A stretch of DNA of 64,000 nucleotides from Chitinophaga pinensis (GCA_945901065.1 CAMDKI010000005.1:158257-222256), one strand, 5' to 3'; shown: positions 26,625-34,917, counted from the first letter of the stretch. The notes: generated by a model from the letters alone, not told the origin. Numbers and translations: made by a program.

Positions 26625-27344
26625 ATGGACAAAATCGCGGTAATTATTCCAGCATATAATGAAGAAACCTCTATTGCGGCGGTGGTGGCAGATGTTCATA
26701 AAGCATCCAGAGAATCGGGACTGCACTACTGGCCTGTTGTGGTAAACGATTGCTCCAAAGACCGTACTGGGCAGATTATTGCGGCGTTAGAATGTACTGC
26801 AATTCAATTACCCATCAATTTAGGTATCGGCGGTGCAGTGCAAACGGGCTTTAAATATGCCTTGCTTAACGGCTATACCCATGCAGTGCAGGTTGACGGA
26901 GATGGTCAGCACCCACCTGGAGAGTTAAAGAAGTTATACCAAAAAATGAAAGCCGAAGGTATAGACGTTATGATAGGCTCTAGGTTTGTGGAAGGTGAGG
27001 GTAGGGGCTTTCAATCATCGCTTATGCGCCGGTTGGGCATCAACTATTTTAAGCGTCTTAACAAGCTTTTGGTTGGTGTTGTTGTTCACGACAGCACGTC
27101 GGGGCTAAGGATGCACAATATAAAGGCGCTTCAGGTGGTGAGCGATTATTACCCCGATGAATACCCAGAGCCAGAAGCGGTGATACTGTATGTTAAAAAT
27201 GGGCTCAAAATTGGCGAAGTACAAGTAGAAATGCTAGAGCGACAAGGTGGGGTATCTTCTATAGATGGGGTTCGGTCGGTATATTATATGGCCAAAGTTA
27301 CCATGGCCGTGTTGTTTACATTTATCCGTTTAACCTTTCGTTAA
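26625..27344 (+). CDS. Glycosyltransferase family 2 (polyprenyl-phosphate sugar synthase-like)
   Basis: A 239-aa GT-A enzyme, probably at the inner face of the membrane. Motifs: VIIPAYNEETSIAAVV at the N-terminus, VVNDCSKDRT, LPINLGIGGAVQTGFKYAL, the metal-binding QVDGDGQHPPGEL, and DSTSGLRMHN. This set is typical of dolichyl or polyprenyl-phosphate mannose synthase-like enzymes. ATG 26625 is chosen because it begins two residues before the conserved strand; a TTG at 26613 is less likely. A DUF2304 membrane protein follows at 12 nt, a frequent pairing, which suggests a role in sugar transfer to a lipid carrier. Confidence 0.85.
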   Translation: MDKIAVIIPAYNEETSIAAVVADVHKASRESGLHYWPVVVNDCSKDRTGQIIAALECTAIQLPINLGIGGAVQTGFKYALLNGYTHAVQVDGDGQHPPGELKKLYQKMKAEGIDVMIGSRFVEGEGRGFQSSLMRRLGINYFKRLNKLLVGVVVHDSTSGLRMHNIKALQVVSDYYPDEYPEPEAVILYVKNGLKIGEVQVEMLERQGGVSSIDGVRSVYYMAKVTMAVLFTFIRLTFR

Positions 27345-27356
27345 AAGCCTCAAACC

Positions 27357-27710
27357 ATGCCCATTATACAGATACTTGCAATAGCAGCCAGCTTGTTGTT
27401 TTTGCTATATATTGGCCGCCAGATAATAAAAGGGAAATTACGCGAAGAGTATTCTTTCGTATGGATATTCAGTACCGTTGTATTGTTGATATTTTCTTTC
27501 TGGCGAGACGGTTTAGAAATTGTAGCACACACACTTGGCGTATATCAAGCACCTAATTTAGTATTTACAGCGGCAATATTTATCATTTTGGTTTATTTGT
27601 TGCACTTATCCAAGGTGGCATCAAGGTTGCACCAACAAAACAAAACACTTAGTCAAGAGCTTGCTTTGCTAAAAGAAAAAGTAGAGCGAAGCCTAAAAGG
27701 AAACAAGTAA
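27357..27710 (+). CDS. DUF2304 family membrane protein
   Basis: A 117-aa membrane protein with three predicted helices (IIQILAIAASLLFLLYIG, WIFSTVVLLIFSFW, LVFTAAIFIILVYLLHL), the short motif LREEYSFVW after the first helix, and a charged C-terminal coiled coil (LHQQNKTLSQELALLKEK). This is the DUF2304 layout. The family usually follows a GT2 gene as here and may help membrane docking of the glycosyltransferase; that role is inferred. It converges with the MerR gene, 8 bp away. Confidence 0.8.
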   Translation: MPIIQILAIAASLLFLLYIGRQIIKGKLREEYSFVWIFSTVVLLIFSFWRDGLEIVAHTLGVYQAPNLVFTAAIFIILVYLLHLSKVASRLHQQNKTLSQELALLKEKVERSLKGNK

Positions 27711-27718
27711 GTCAAGTT

Positions 27719-28054
27719 TTAAAGCTCGCCCCTTATTTGCACCAATAGTTCGCGCAGGTTAAGCAATGTTTCGCGCACCCTGTGGTTGTCAACTGAGCTA
27801 TCAGGGTTTTCTTTTAGTTTCTTCTTTGCTCCATCCAACGTAAACCCACGCTCCTTTACCAGGTTGTAAATAAGCTTCAGGTTATCTAAATCTTCGGGCG
27901 TAAAAAGGCGATTGCCTTTATTGTTTTTTTTAGGCTTAAGGATGTCAAACTCTTGCTCCCAATACCTTATTAGCGATGCTGAAACATCAAACATCTTCGC
28001 CACCTCTCCTATGGAGTAGTATAGCTTGGTAATTTCTTTTTCTTTGTAAGGCAA
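27719..28054 (-). CDS. MerR family transcriptional regulator
   Basis: A 111-aa DNA-binding protein. The N-terminal winged HTH is clear: YYSIGEVAKMFDVSASLIRYWEQEF then RLFTPEDLDNLKLIYNLVKERG. A short dimerisation helix and no sensor domain follow. It lacks metal-binding Cys, so it is not a typical metal sensor. The form common in Bacteroidota, with a W-E-Q-E-F wing, has no well-known target. The gene is convergent with the DUF2304 gene and has its own candidate promoter. Confidence 0.88.
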   Translation of the reverse strand: MPYKEKEITKLYYSIGEVAKMFDVSASLIRYWEQEFDILKPKKNNKGNRLFTPEDLDNLKLIYNLVKERGFTLDGAKKKLKENPDSSVDNHRVRETLLNLRELLVQIRGEL

Positions 28055-28076
28055 GCAGGTTAGGTTATGGTTCCCT

Positions 28077-28107
28077 TAAAATTAAGATATTCCCAACAAA
28101 GTGCAAG
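28077..28107 (-). promoter_or_regulatory. Candidate promoter of the MerR gene
   Basis: On the minus strand: -33 box CTTG (28104-28107), a 19-nt spacer and -7 box TAATTTTA (28077-28084), 22 nt before the ATG. Both boxes deviate by one base from TTTG / TAnnTTTG, but the spacing is right. Confidence 0.4.
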
Positions 28108-28460
28108 TTTGTATCCCAAAAAATACTTTCGGTAAGCGTATTTAATTGTGTATAAATCTGGCATTTATCTTTTACAGCGTTTCTACTCTCAGTATTGTGC
28201 ATTAAGTTATGTTCTTCGGCTTGTATCGTTTGATGTGTGTAAATTATTACTTCCCAAAAACAGACGTCAACAAATCAAAAGAAAGTGGGCTGCGAAAATT
28301 TTGAACTTTACTTGGCAACAACAATAACATACCCAATAAAAAATCGAGCTCACATACAGCGCGTTACGTTATGGGCTATATTGTAACAGCAATGACTGGT
28401 AACCTTTGCACGTTGGTAGTCGTATTGACAATAATTTTTCCATCTTATAAAAACAATGCC
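28108..28460. other. Intergenic region without a recognised gene
   Basis: About 350 bp, AT-rich, between the MerR promoter and the start of the HMA protein. It holds one isolated DnaA-box-like TGTGTATAA (28147-28155), expected by chance at this window size. An in-frame ATG at 28371 would extend the HMA gene upstream. I see no tRNA, hairpin or riboswitch. Confidence 0.5.
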
Positions 28461-28814
28461 GTGAAAATTTTCTGTCTTATTCCATTAATCATTTTCACCT
28501 TTACTTTTAAGGCCCAAGCCCAGGAAAACGGAAAACAAGTTGATCTGGTTGTAAAAACTGAGGTGTTCTGTGACCATTGCAACTACTGCGAAAGCTGCAA
28601 GCCAAAATTGGAAACGGCGCTTTTTGATACTCCGGGTGTTAAAAAGGCAAAATTGGATATTGAAACCCAAACTATTCATGTCGTATTCAATCCTAAAAAG
28701 ATAACCAGTGAGCAAATTAAAAAAGTAATATTAAGTACAGGCTATGCTGCTGATGGAGTTCAGCCAAATGCCGAAGATTATGCTAAACTGGATGGGTGCT
28801 GCAAACGGAAGTAG
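28461..28814 (+). CDS. Secreted heavy-metal-associated (HMA) domain protein
   Basis: A 117-aa ferredoxin-like-fold protein exported to the periplasm or beyond. I prefer the GTG start at 28461 because VKIFCLIPLIIFTFTFKAQAQ forms a clean signal peptide ending AQA before Gln. The longer form from ATG 28371 (147 aa) would add ~30 residues and a second hydrophobic stretch. The metal site is unusual: CDHCNYCESC gives four Cys each spaced by two residues, against the usual single CxxC. A CC pair lies near the C-terminus (DGCCKRK). Likely a copper or other soft-metal carrier; the metal is not determined. No transporter is adjacent. Confidence 0.75.
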   Translation: MKIFCLIPLIIFTFTFKAQAQENGKQVDLVVKTEVFCDHCNYCESCKPKLETALFDTPGVKKAKLDIETQTIHVVFNPKKITSEQIKKVILSTGYAADGVQPNAEDYAKLDGCCKRK

Positions 28815-28931
28815 TATAACATACTTTAACAATTTAAGCACCTGCTGCGATTTGCTGCTTTGGTTGTTGAGCGTTAAATTGGAATAACTAACAGTGTTCA
28901 TTTTATTACCTTATTAAACTCTAGATGAATT

Positions 28932-29555
28932 ATGCTTTTGACTATTCACCCAGACAATCCTGATGCTAGAAAGATTGCTCAGGTAATTGACATACTTCGC
29001 AAAGGCGGAATCATTGTTTACCCAACCGACACTATATACACTTTTGGTTGCGACTTGAATAATAAAAAAGCAATTGAAAAGATTGCAAGGCTAAAGGGTG
29101 TAAATCCTAAAGAAGCCCATTTTTCGCTGGTTTGTTATGATTTGAGCCATATAAGCGAGTATAGTACTGATTTTAGTAAGTCTGTATTCAAAATGATGAA
29201 AGCAACACTGCCGGGCCCTTATACCTATATATTGAACGCCAATAAAAATGTAACTCGCTTATTCGATTTTAAAAAGGGAACTGTGGGCATCAGAGTGCCT
29301 GACAATAACATTGCCCGGACATTGGTAAAAGAACTTGGAAATCCGTTAATTGCTACCTCGGTGCATGACAAAAACGACCCATTGCGCGAATACTTGACCG
29401 ACCCTGAGGAAATTTACGAACGCTACTACAAGCACGTAGATTGCGTAATTGATGGCGGCCCAGGTAGCTTAGAAGCCTCAACGGTAATTGATGCAACTGG
29501 CGAAGAGCCAGAATTAGTTCGTGAAGGCAAAGGTGAAATAGAGGTGATTTATTAA
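28932..29555 (+). CDS. yciO: Sua5/YciO/YrdC family protein, YciO type
   Basis: A 207-aa protein with the YrdC fold. Motifs: GGIIVYPTDTIYTFGCD, IARLKGVNPKEAHFSLVCYDLS, LPGPYTYILNA, GTVGIRVPDNNIA, ATSVHDKNDP, and ASTVIDATG near the end. The full family makes threonylcarbamoyl-AMP for t6A in tRNA. The ~205-aa YciO branch (with the FSLVCYDLSHIS segment) is related, but its exact activity is less certain. If active it would supply the t6A that MtaB (23994-25331) modifies. Followed by a strong terminator. Confidence 0.88.
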   Translation: MLLTIHPDNPDARKIAQVIDILRKGGIIVYPTDTIYTFGCDLNNKKAIEKIARLKGVNPKEAHFSLVCYDLSHISEYSTDFSKSVFKMMKATLPGPYTYILNANKNVTRLFDFKKGTVGIRVPDNNIARTLVKELGNPLIATSVHDKNDPLREYLTDPEEIYERYYKHVDCVIDGGPGSLEASTVIDATGEEPELVREGKGEIEVIY

Positions 29556-29581
29556 ACTACAGTATCGATTTTTAATAAGCG

Positions 29582-29625
29582 TGCCCGAACCACTAATTAT
29601 GTGGTTTCGGGCATTTGCTTTTTTA
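29582..29625 (+). terminator. Rho-independent terminator after yciO
   Basis: Stem TGCCCGAACCAC with GTGGTTTCGGGCA around a TAATTAT loop, followed by TTTGCTTTTTT. Good strength and right orientation. Confidence 0.85.
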
Positions 29626-29707
29626 GGACAGGACATAATTGAACTTATTTTGGTGCGATATTTGTTTTTCCTTAGTAAATTAGCAAGCAGTACTTAAACA
29701 GACTTAA

Positions 29708-30280
29708 ATGAAATTTTATACTATAGCATTAATTACCGTTTTGTTTGTTGCTCTAACGGCATTTGTAACTATTAACGCCGAAGGGGTAAATAAGCCTCAA
29801 GAAGGCGTTGGCATTAATTGGATGACCTTTGAGCAAGCTGTTAAGCTCAATGCTAAGAAGCCAAAGAAAATGATAATAGATGTATATACTGATTGGTGCG
29901 GCTGGTGCAAAGTAATGGACAAGCAAACTTTTAGCGACCCTATTATTATTGAGTATGTTAATGCCATCTATTATGCGGTTAAGTTGAATGCCGAAATGAC
30001 CGATAAGCTTACTTTCCAAGGCGTTGATTACGGATTTGTGGTAACCAACCCTGCAAGCAATAAAGGCTACCATGCTTTTGCAGCAAAGCTTTTGGATGGT
30101 AAGCTTAGTTACCCATCAACAGTGGTGTTAGACGAGCAGTATGGTCGTATTGGCTTGGTTCCTGGGTTTTTGCGCCCTGAGCAGTTTGATCAAATGCTTA
30201 AATATTATGGTGGCAATCATAATAAAACTACCCCTTACGAAGAGTTTACCAAAAACTACAAATCACCTTACGGTCAATAA
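29708..30280 (+). CDS. Exported thioredoxin-like protein (DUF255-type)
   Basis: A 190-aa protein with an N-terminal hydrophobic segment (FYTIALITVLFVALTAFV) that acts as signal peptide or anchor. The thioredoxin fold has the active site DWCGWCK (CxxC with Gly-Trp) after MIIDVYT, then QTFSDPIIIEYVNAIYYAVKLNAE, and the cis-Pro region SYPSTVVLDE. The CGWC form and the following KVMDKQTF fit the DUF255 or thioredoxin-like group found in Bacteroidota periplasms. Probable thiol-disulphide role; the partner is unknown. The gene stands alone. Confidence 0.82.
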   Translation: MKFYTIALITVLFVALTAFVTINAEGVNKPQEGVGINWMTFEQAVKLNAKKPKKMIIDVYTDWCGWCKVMDKQTFSDPIIIEYVNAIYYAVKLNAEMTDKLTFQGVDYGFVVTNPASNKGYHAFAAKLLDGKLSYPSTVVLDEQYGRIGLVPGFLRPEQFDQMLKYYGGNHNKTTPYEEFTKNYKSPYGQ

Positions 30281-30438
30281 TAGGCCTTCTCCAACAAAAT
30301 AGTTTGTTATGTTTTGTTCAGCAATTGCAAGCATGCTCATTGCCGTAGATTGAATTTTATAACTTTAGGCTCAATGTTAAAACATTAACCCAACAAATGG
30401 GGTTATCCGCATGAATTAACCAACCCAAAATCTTATTT

Positions 30439-31293
30439 ATGAACTACAACTATAGTATTCGTGCCCTTATTTTATGCCTTATGGTGGTTTCTGGCATTTC
30501 TGCCACAGCCCAAATTGATTTACCTGCGCCAAGTCCACTAGGTACGGTAGCTCAAAGAATAGGCTTTGCAGATGTATCTATCAGCTACTCTCGCCCAAGT
30601 GCAAAGGGCAGGACAGTGTATGGCGATCTTGTTCCGTTTAACAAAGTGTGGCGCACAGGTGCCAATGCTGCTACAAAAATAACGCTTTCCGAAAATGCTA
30701 AGATTAACGGTAAAGATATTAAAGCTGGCGAGTATTCCATCTTTACTGTGCCAGCTAAAGATAGTTGGGTTATTGCCTTCAATAGCGATTTAAAAGCATC
30801 GGCAAGTACCTACAAAGAAGAAAATGATGTGTTGCGCATAGTAGTGAATACTAAGCCTGTAAACGACCTGGTGGAGACGCTTACCTTTAATTTTACCAAT
30901 CTTAAAACAGGCGAAGCCACCGTTGAGTTGGTTTGGGAGAAGACTGCAGTGCAATTTACTATCGTTACTGAAGTAGATGCGGTGGTTATGGGTAAAATTA
31001 AAACACAGACTGCAGGTGTTAGCCCAAGTGTTTACTTTGCTTCGGCGCGCTATTATTATGACACAAACCGTGATTTGACTCAAGCATTGGAGTGGATAAA
31101 CTTGGCGTTTGCTGCACAAGAACCTACTTTCTGGATGCTACGCCAAAAGGCTTTGATTCAAGCTGGTTTGAAAGATTACAAAGGTGCCATTGCTACTGCT
31201 GAGTTGTCAACTAAGAAAGCTATTGAAGCTAAAAATGATGACTATGTAAAAATGAACACCGCCTCAATTGAAGAGTGGAAGAAAATGAAGTAG
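30439..31293 (+). CDS. DUF2911 domain-containing secreted protein
   Basis: A 284-aa protein with signal peptide MNYNYSIRALILCLMVVSG...ATAQ (cleavage near residue 25). The DUF2911 domain spans about 28-175, with motifs VSISYSRPSAKGRTVYGDLVP, VWRTGANAATKI, IKAGEYSIFTVP and ATVELVWEKTAVQF. The C-terminal ~110 residues are helical and TPR-like (ARYYYDTNRDLTQALEWINLAF, LKDYKGAIATAELS). DUF2911 proteins are frequent in Bacteroidota; the function is unknown. A terminator follows. Confidence 0.85.
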   Translation: MNYNYSIRALILCLMVVSGISATAQIDLPAPSPLGTVAQRIGFADVSISYSRPSAKGRTVYGDLVPFNKVWRTGANAATKITLSENAKINGKDIKAGEYSIFTVPAKDSWVIAFNSDLKASASTYKEENDVLRIVVNTKPVNDLVETLTFNFTNLKTGEATVELVWEKTAVQFTIVTEVDAVVMGKIKTQTAGVSPSVYFASARYYYDTNRDLTQALEWINLAFAAQEPTFWMLRQKALIQAGLKDYKGAIATAELSTKKAIEAKNDDYVKMNTASIEEWKKMK

Positions 31294-31323
31294 TTTTTAG
31301 GCAATTATAAACAGTAACATTAA

Positions 31324-31356
31324 GGGCTTGCTCACAATGAGCAGGCCCCTGTTATT
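31324..31356. terminator. Hairpin terminator between the DUF2911 and YdeI-like genes
   Basis: GGGCTTGCTCA pairs with TGAGCAGGCCC (one G-U pair) around CAA, followed by CTGTTATTTT on the plus strand. The two flanking genes converge, so it may serve both. Confidence 0.75.
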
Positions 31357-31370
31357 TTATAGCAGTTTGG

Positions 31371-31859
31371 TTAATCTTTGTTTTTCATTGAGTATAAGGT
31401 TCGGGTGCGTAGCTTTTCAGCTAGCTCAAGTGCCCTTTTTAGGCGGGTCTCAATTCGTTTTGCTGAGTTAACGTAGTAGCAAAGTGAGCGCTGCATGCCA
31501 GCAGACAATGAGTCGAAAACTTCGTGGGCCTCCTCATCTAAATCAAGCGCCGCTTCCAATTCTTCCGGCAAACCAATATCAGTGGGGTTGGGGTCAATGG
31601 CAATGGTAAATTCATGTGGCCTTAAGCTATCCTTTATCCCTGTCTGATTTCTTAATGGCTGCCCTAAGTGTATAAAATACTGCCCCTCACCATTGCTAAT
31701 AGCGGCAAGCCTGAAGGTTTGGCCATTAACAATTACTAGTAAACGTGTGTTGGCTTTTATTTCCAGTTCCTTAACCACATTATCCGGTATATAGGTTACA
31801 TGGCGCTTCATACCTTGCTCAATAACTTCAATGGGTGTTATGAAAGTAAAATTATCCAT
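31371..31859 (-). CDS. DUF1905 / YdeI-like (OmpD-associated) family protein
   Basis: A 162-aa cytoplasmic protein. The N-terminal half is a DUF1905-like beta-barrel (HVTYIPDNVVKELEIKANTRLLVIVNG, then YFIHLGQPLR), and a connecting region ends in LPEELEAALDLDEEAHEVFDSLS. The C-terminal helices RSLCYYVNSAKRIETRLKRALEL match the YdeI/bacteriocin-protection pattern (…AKRxETRxxR…). The biochemical role of the family is unknown. It lies between two terminators and is a single-gene unit. Confidence 0.75.
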   Translation of the reverse strand: MDNFTFITPIEVIEQGMKRHVTYIPDNVVKELEIKANTRLLVIVNGQTFRLAAISNGEGQYFIHLGQPLRNQTGIKDSLRPHEFTIAIDPNPTDIGLPEELEAALDLDEEAHEVFDSLSAGMQRSLCYYVNSAKRIETRLKRALELAEKLRTRTLYSMKNKD

Positions 31860-31891
31860 TGCTATAAGTGTGCTGGTTTAGCCAAAGTAAA

Positions 31892-31926
31892 ATAAAAAAA
31901 CGGGCCAGCTAAAAGCTAACCCGTTT
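31892..31926 (-). terminator. Rho-independent terminator after GAPDH
   Basis: On the minus strand: ACGGGTTAGC and GCTGGCCCGT form a 10-bp stem with two G-U pairs, then a run of seven T. It lies about 50 nt after the GAPDH stop. Confidence 0.85.
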
Positions 31927-31974
31927 TAAGTATTTTGTTATCAAAATGATAGTTACTATTTACTAACAACAAAC

Positions 31975-33423
31975 TCAATAGTACCTTAAACGAATTACGT
32001 TGCACAAGTATTTCGCAAGGCGAATAACTTGACGTGTATAGCCGTATTCGTTATCGTACCAAGCGTATATTACTATGCTTTTGCCATCGTTGCTTCCAAT
32101 GGTGGCTGGACTATCAATTACATTGGCGTGTGGGTTGCCAATAATATCAGTTGATACCAGCTCATTAGATATAGAATAATCAATTTGCTCGCAAAGGTCA
32201 CCCTGCATGGAAGCCAAGCGAAGAATTTCGTTGACCTCATCCCTGCTGGCCGGATTTTTCAATTGCAAATTCAAGATAGCCAATGATACGTTAGGGGTGG
32301 GTACACGTACCGCATTACCTGTAATATCTTTTGTGAGTAGCGGCAATACTTTTTTAATGGCACTTGCAGCGCCCGTTTCAGTAATTACCATATTCATGGC
32401 AGCCGATTTACCCCTGCGGTACTTTTTGTGGTAGTTATCCAGCAAGTTTTGGTCGTTGGTATAAGAGTGCACGGTTTCAATATGGCCGCGTTCAATACCT
32501 AATTTATCTTCAATTACTTTCAATATTGGGGTTATAGCATTGGTAGTACAGCTTGCTGCACTGTATACAGTATCGCCATTTGGCTCAAAATCCTCTTGGT
32601 TTACACCGTAAACAATGTTCGGAATATCACCTTTCCCAGGGGCAGTTAGCAATACCTTGCTAATACCTTTGCTGTTTAGGTGCTTTTCCAATCCTGCACG
32701 ATCGCGCCAAACACCAGTATTGTCAATCAAAAGCGCATCTTCAATGCCATACTCGGTAAAATCAACAGAACCAGGAGCATTAGAATAGATCATTTTAACA
32801 ACTTGCCCATTGATGATAAGGGAGTTATTTTCCAAATCGTCAACTATCGTGCCGTGCATCTTGCCGTGCACAGAGTCTTTACGAAGTAAATTGGCACGTT
32901 TTAAAATATCTTCACCGGTATTTTCGCGCGTTACAATTGCTTTCAAGCGCAACTGTTCCCCTTTTCCGGCCTCTGCAATTAGCACGCGAGCAGCCAAGCG
33001 GCCAATTCGGCCAAATCCGTAAAGTACTACATCTTTTGGTTTCAGCACAAATTCAGTGTTGCCTACAATGCCCGTTAGCTTTGCAACCACAAATTCAGCT
33101 ACGCTACCGTATTTAGAACCTTCTTTTATCCATTCGCTGCCAAGGCGGCCAATGTCAATACGGGCAGGTGGAAGTTGCTGGTCGGCAATGGTTTTAGCTA
33201 ACAGCACGCTTACATCAATAGTGATAGGGAGCTTAGTGTAGCGCTGGGCGTACAAATGGTCATTAAGAATCTCACTTACACTGTTATCGAATATTTTACG
33301 ACGAAAAATAATCAACTCAATTGAGCGATCAAGCCATAATTCTCCAACCAGTTTGGTAAGCTCAATTGCGAGCTTTTCCTGCCGGATCCAATCTGTGAGT
33401 TCCGACTCATAATGTTTAGCCAT
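31975..33423 (-). CDS. gap: Glyceraldehyde-3-phosphate dehydrogenase, long form
   Basis: The 482-aa glycolytic dehydrogenase that converts glyceraldehyde-3-phosphate to 1,3-bisphosphoglycerate with NAD(P). The Rossmann motif GFGRIGR is at residues 136-142 and the catalytic Cys292 in SAASCTTNAITPIL; YDNEYGYTRQVI is near the C-terminus. About 130 residues precede the NAD-binding fold (LIIFRRKIFDNSVSEIL, IGRLGSEWIKEGSKYG). This N-terminal extension is absent from the ~335-aa common enzyme; long forms exist in Bacteroidota, to my knowledge. The start at ATG 33423 is preceded by a -7 box that overlaps the stop codon of the upstream sigma-factor gene. Confidence 0.93.
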   Translation of the reverse strand: MAKHYESELTDWIRQEKLAIELTKLVGELWLDRSIELIIFRRKIFDNSVSEILNDHLYAQRYTKLPITIDVSVLLAKTIADQQLPPARIDIGRLGSEWIKEGSKYGSVAEFVVAKLTGIVGNTEFVLKPKDVVLYGFGRIGRLAARVLIAEAGKGEQLRLKAIVTRENTGEDILKRANLLRKDSVHGKMHGTIVDDLENNSLIINGQVVKMIYSNAPGSVDFTEYGIEDALLIDNTGVWRDRAGLEKHLNSKGISKVLLTAPGKGDIPNIVYGVNQEDFEPNGDTVYSAASCTTNAITPILKVIEDKLGIERGHIETVHSYTNDQNLLDNYHKKYRRGKSAAMNMVITETGAASAIKKVLPLLTKDITGNAVRVPTPNVSLAILNLQLKNPASRDEVNEILRLASMQGDLCEQIDYSISNELVSTDIIGNPHANVIDSPATIGSNDGKSIVIYAWYDNEYGYTRQVIRLAKYLCNVIRLRYY

Positions 33424-33449
33424 GTTGCAAGGTCTTAGTTAGTAGACCG

Positions 33450-33457
33450 CAAAGTTA
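33450..33457 (-). promoter_or_regulatory. Candidate -7 element for GAPDH, overlapping the rpoD stop
   Basis: On the minus strand TAACTTTG matches TAnnTTTG; its first three bases are the rpoD TAA stop. A TTTT -33-like run lies 19-20 nt upstream. It is 26 nt from the GAPDH ATG. Confidence 0.45.
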
Positions 33458-34324
33458 ATGACCTAAGTACTCTTTTAAAAACTTCGAGCGAGAAGTTGTG
33501 CGAAGTTTATTTATTGCCTTGTCTTTTATTTGCCTTACGCGCTCTCTGGTGAGGTCAAAACGGTCGCCAATATCCTCAAGTGACATACAACTATCTGTGC
33601 CAATTCCGAAGTATAGATTTATCACATCTCGTTGACGGTCAGTGAGTCCTGATAGCGAACGGCGTATTTCTTCGCGCAACGAATCCAAATGATCTAGCTG
33701 TTGATCGGTCTTTTCGCTGTTCGGATTTTCAAGGATGTCAATTAGCGCATTATCTTCACCTTCGGCGAACGGAGCATCCATTGAAATGTGCCTTGAAGAA
33801 ACATTTAGTGTACTTTTAACCTCATCTATGCCGATTTCGAGCATTTCAGCAAGTTCTTCTGCGGTAGGTTCACGCTCATATTCTTGCTCTAGAGCAGAGA
33901 AAGCTTTATTGATTTTATTTAGCGAACCCACTTTATTTAGCGGAAGACGCACAATGCGCGATTGCTCGGCCAATGATTGTAAGATGCTCTGGCGAATCCA
34001 CCAAACCGCGTAAGAAATGAATTTGAAGCCCCTGGTTTCGTCAAAGCGCTGGGCAGCTTTTATAAGGCCAAGATTACCTTCATTAATTAGATCGCTTAGC
34101 GATAAACCTTGGTTTTGATATTGTTTGGCTACAGAAACCACAAAACGTAAATTGGCTTTGGTAAGTTTCTCTAAGGCTGCTTTATCGCCTTCACGTATTC
34201 TTCGGGCTAGTATTACTTCCTCATCTGGTTTAATCAGCTCAACTTTGCCGATTTCTTGCAAATACTTCTCTAAAGATGGGCTTTCACGGTTAGTGATAGA
34301 CTTGGTAATCTTAAGCTGGCGCAT
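33455..34324 (-). CDS. rpoD: RNA polymerase primary sigma factor RpoD/SigA
   Basis: A 289-aa group 1 sigma factor of the Bacteroidota type, lacking region 1.1. Region 1.2 starts at [17 protein letters not shown]; region 2 carries [29 protein letters not shown] (in pieces: [28 protein letters not shown]), [16 protein letters not shown]; region 3 has [13 protein letters not shown]; region 4 has [14 protein letters not shown] and the [20 protein letters not shown]. It directs transcription from TTTG/TAnnTTTG promoters such as those listed here. Two DnaA boxes lie 71-99 bp upstream of its start. GAPDH follows 31 bp downstream with its own promoter candidate. Confidence 0.95.
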   Translation of the reverse strand: MRQLKITKSITNRESPSLEKYLQEIGKVELIKPDEEVILARRIREGDKAALEKLTKANLRFVVSVAKQYQNQGLSLSDLINEGNLGLIKAAQRFDETRGFKFISYAVWWIRQSILQSLAEQSRIVRLPLNKVGSLNKINKAFSALEQEYEREPTAEELAEMLEIGIDEVKSTLNVSSRHISMDAPFAEGEDNALIDILENPNSEKTDQQLDHLDSLREEIRRSLSGLTDRQRDVINLYFGIGTDSCMSLEDIGDRFDLTRERVRQIKDKAINKLRTTSRSKFLKEYLGH

Positions 34325-34394
34325 ATGGAAGTTTTAGTTGATTGTGGCTTCGATAGTTATGTAACAGCGTGGTTTCAACCAAAAATAAAGGTTG

Positions 34395-34423
34395 TTTTCC
34401 ACATTTTCAACTATTTATCCACA
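34395..34423 (+). promoter_or_regulatory. Pair of DnaA boxes upstream of rpoD
   Basis: TTTTCCACA (34395-34403) and the perfect consensus TTATCCACA (34415-34423), same orientation, starts 20 bp apart, in the AT-rich region between rpoD and the next gene. Both fit TTWTNCACA. They may control rpoD or mark a replication-related site. Confidence 0.5.
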
Positions 34424-34549
34424 ACTTGTTATTAAAAGTGCTTCATGTACATAGCAATTTCTTAGGGCTTAATATATGGTTGTAATGATTTTTTGGGTCG
34501 AAAAGTTCGATACCCGATGAATATTTCTTTTAATCTACTAAAACAGTAG

Positions 34550-34744
34550 CTATGATTGTGAAAAAGAAATATATGCGTACGCCAAGGCCGTGCTAACCAA
34601 TAGTATATTTATGATAATAAAAATATTTTGTGCACGTTTCCTAGCATCATCATTTTCTATACCACTTACATAGTTATAGTACCAAGTGGATAAGAAAATA
34701 TAGCCAAATGCAATACCTCCAAAAATGAGTAAATTGGATGTCAT
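34550..34744 (-). CDS. Small two-helix membrane protein
   Basis: A 64-aa predicted protein. One helix, LLIFGGIAFGYIFLSTWYY, a short charged loop (GIENDDARKRAQN), and a second helix, IFIIINILLVSTALAYAYI. The positive-inside charge pattern is plausible for a genuine membrane protein. I do not recognise a family. An 18-bp perfect palindrome lies just upstream of the ATG. The composition is AT-rich, like the surrounding spacer. It is short, so moderate confidence. Confidence 0.5.
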   Translation of the reverse strand: MTSNLLIFGGIAFGYIFLSTWYYNYVSGIENDDARKRAQNIFIIINILLVSTALAYAYISFSQS

Positions 34745-34748
34745 ATGA

Positions 34749-34766
34749 CGTAAAAAATTTTTTACG
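34749..34766. repeat. 18-bp perfect palindrome at the start of the small membrane gene
   Basis: CGTAAAAAATTTTTTACG is its own reverse complement. It ends 5 bp from the ATG of the 64-aa gene (minus strand) and overlaps where a ribosome would bind. An operator or hairpin is possible. Confidence 0.6.
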
Positions 34767-34917
34767 CCGAAAAGATAATAAATTGCTCTTGTATTATGCT
34801 AATAATTATCTTACTTTATTGATTACTAGGTAAACGCTATAGTTATATAAACTGTTGCCATTTCAAACATTGATTAATGGTTTAACCATTATTAAACGAT
34901 AAAGTAGCCCATAACCG

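Noticed and set aside
28147..28155. DnaA-box-like TGTGTATAA
   Set aside because: A single isolated match; several are expected by chance in 64 kb over both strands.
31975..34324. GAPDH and sigma factor as a functional operon
   Set aside because: They are adjacent on one strand, but a good -7 box for GAPDH lies at the junction, so proximity alone is weak support.
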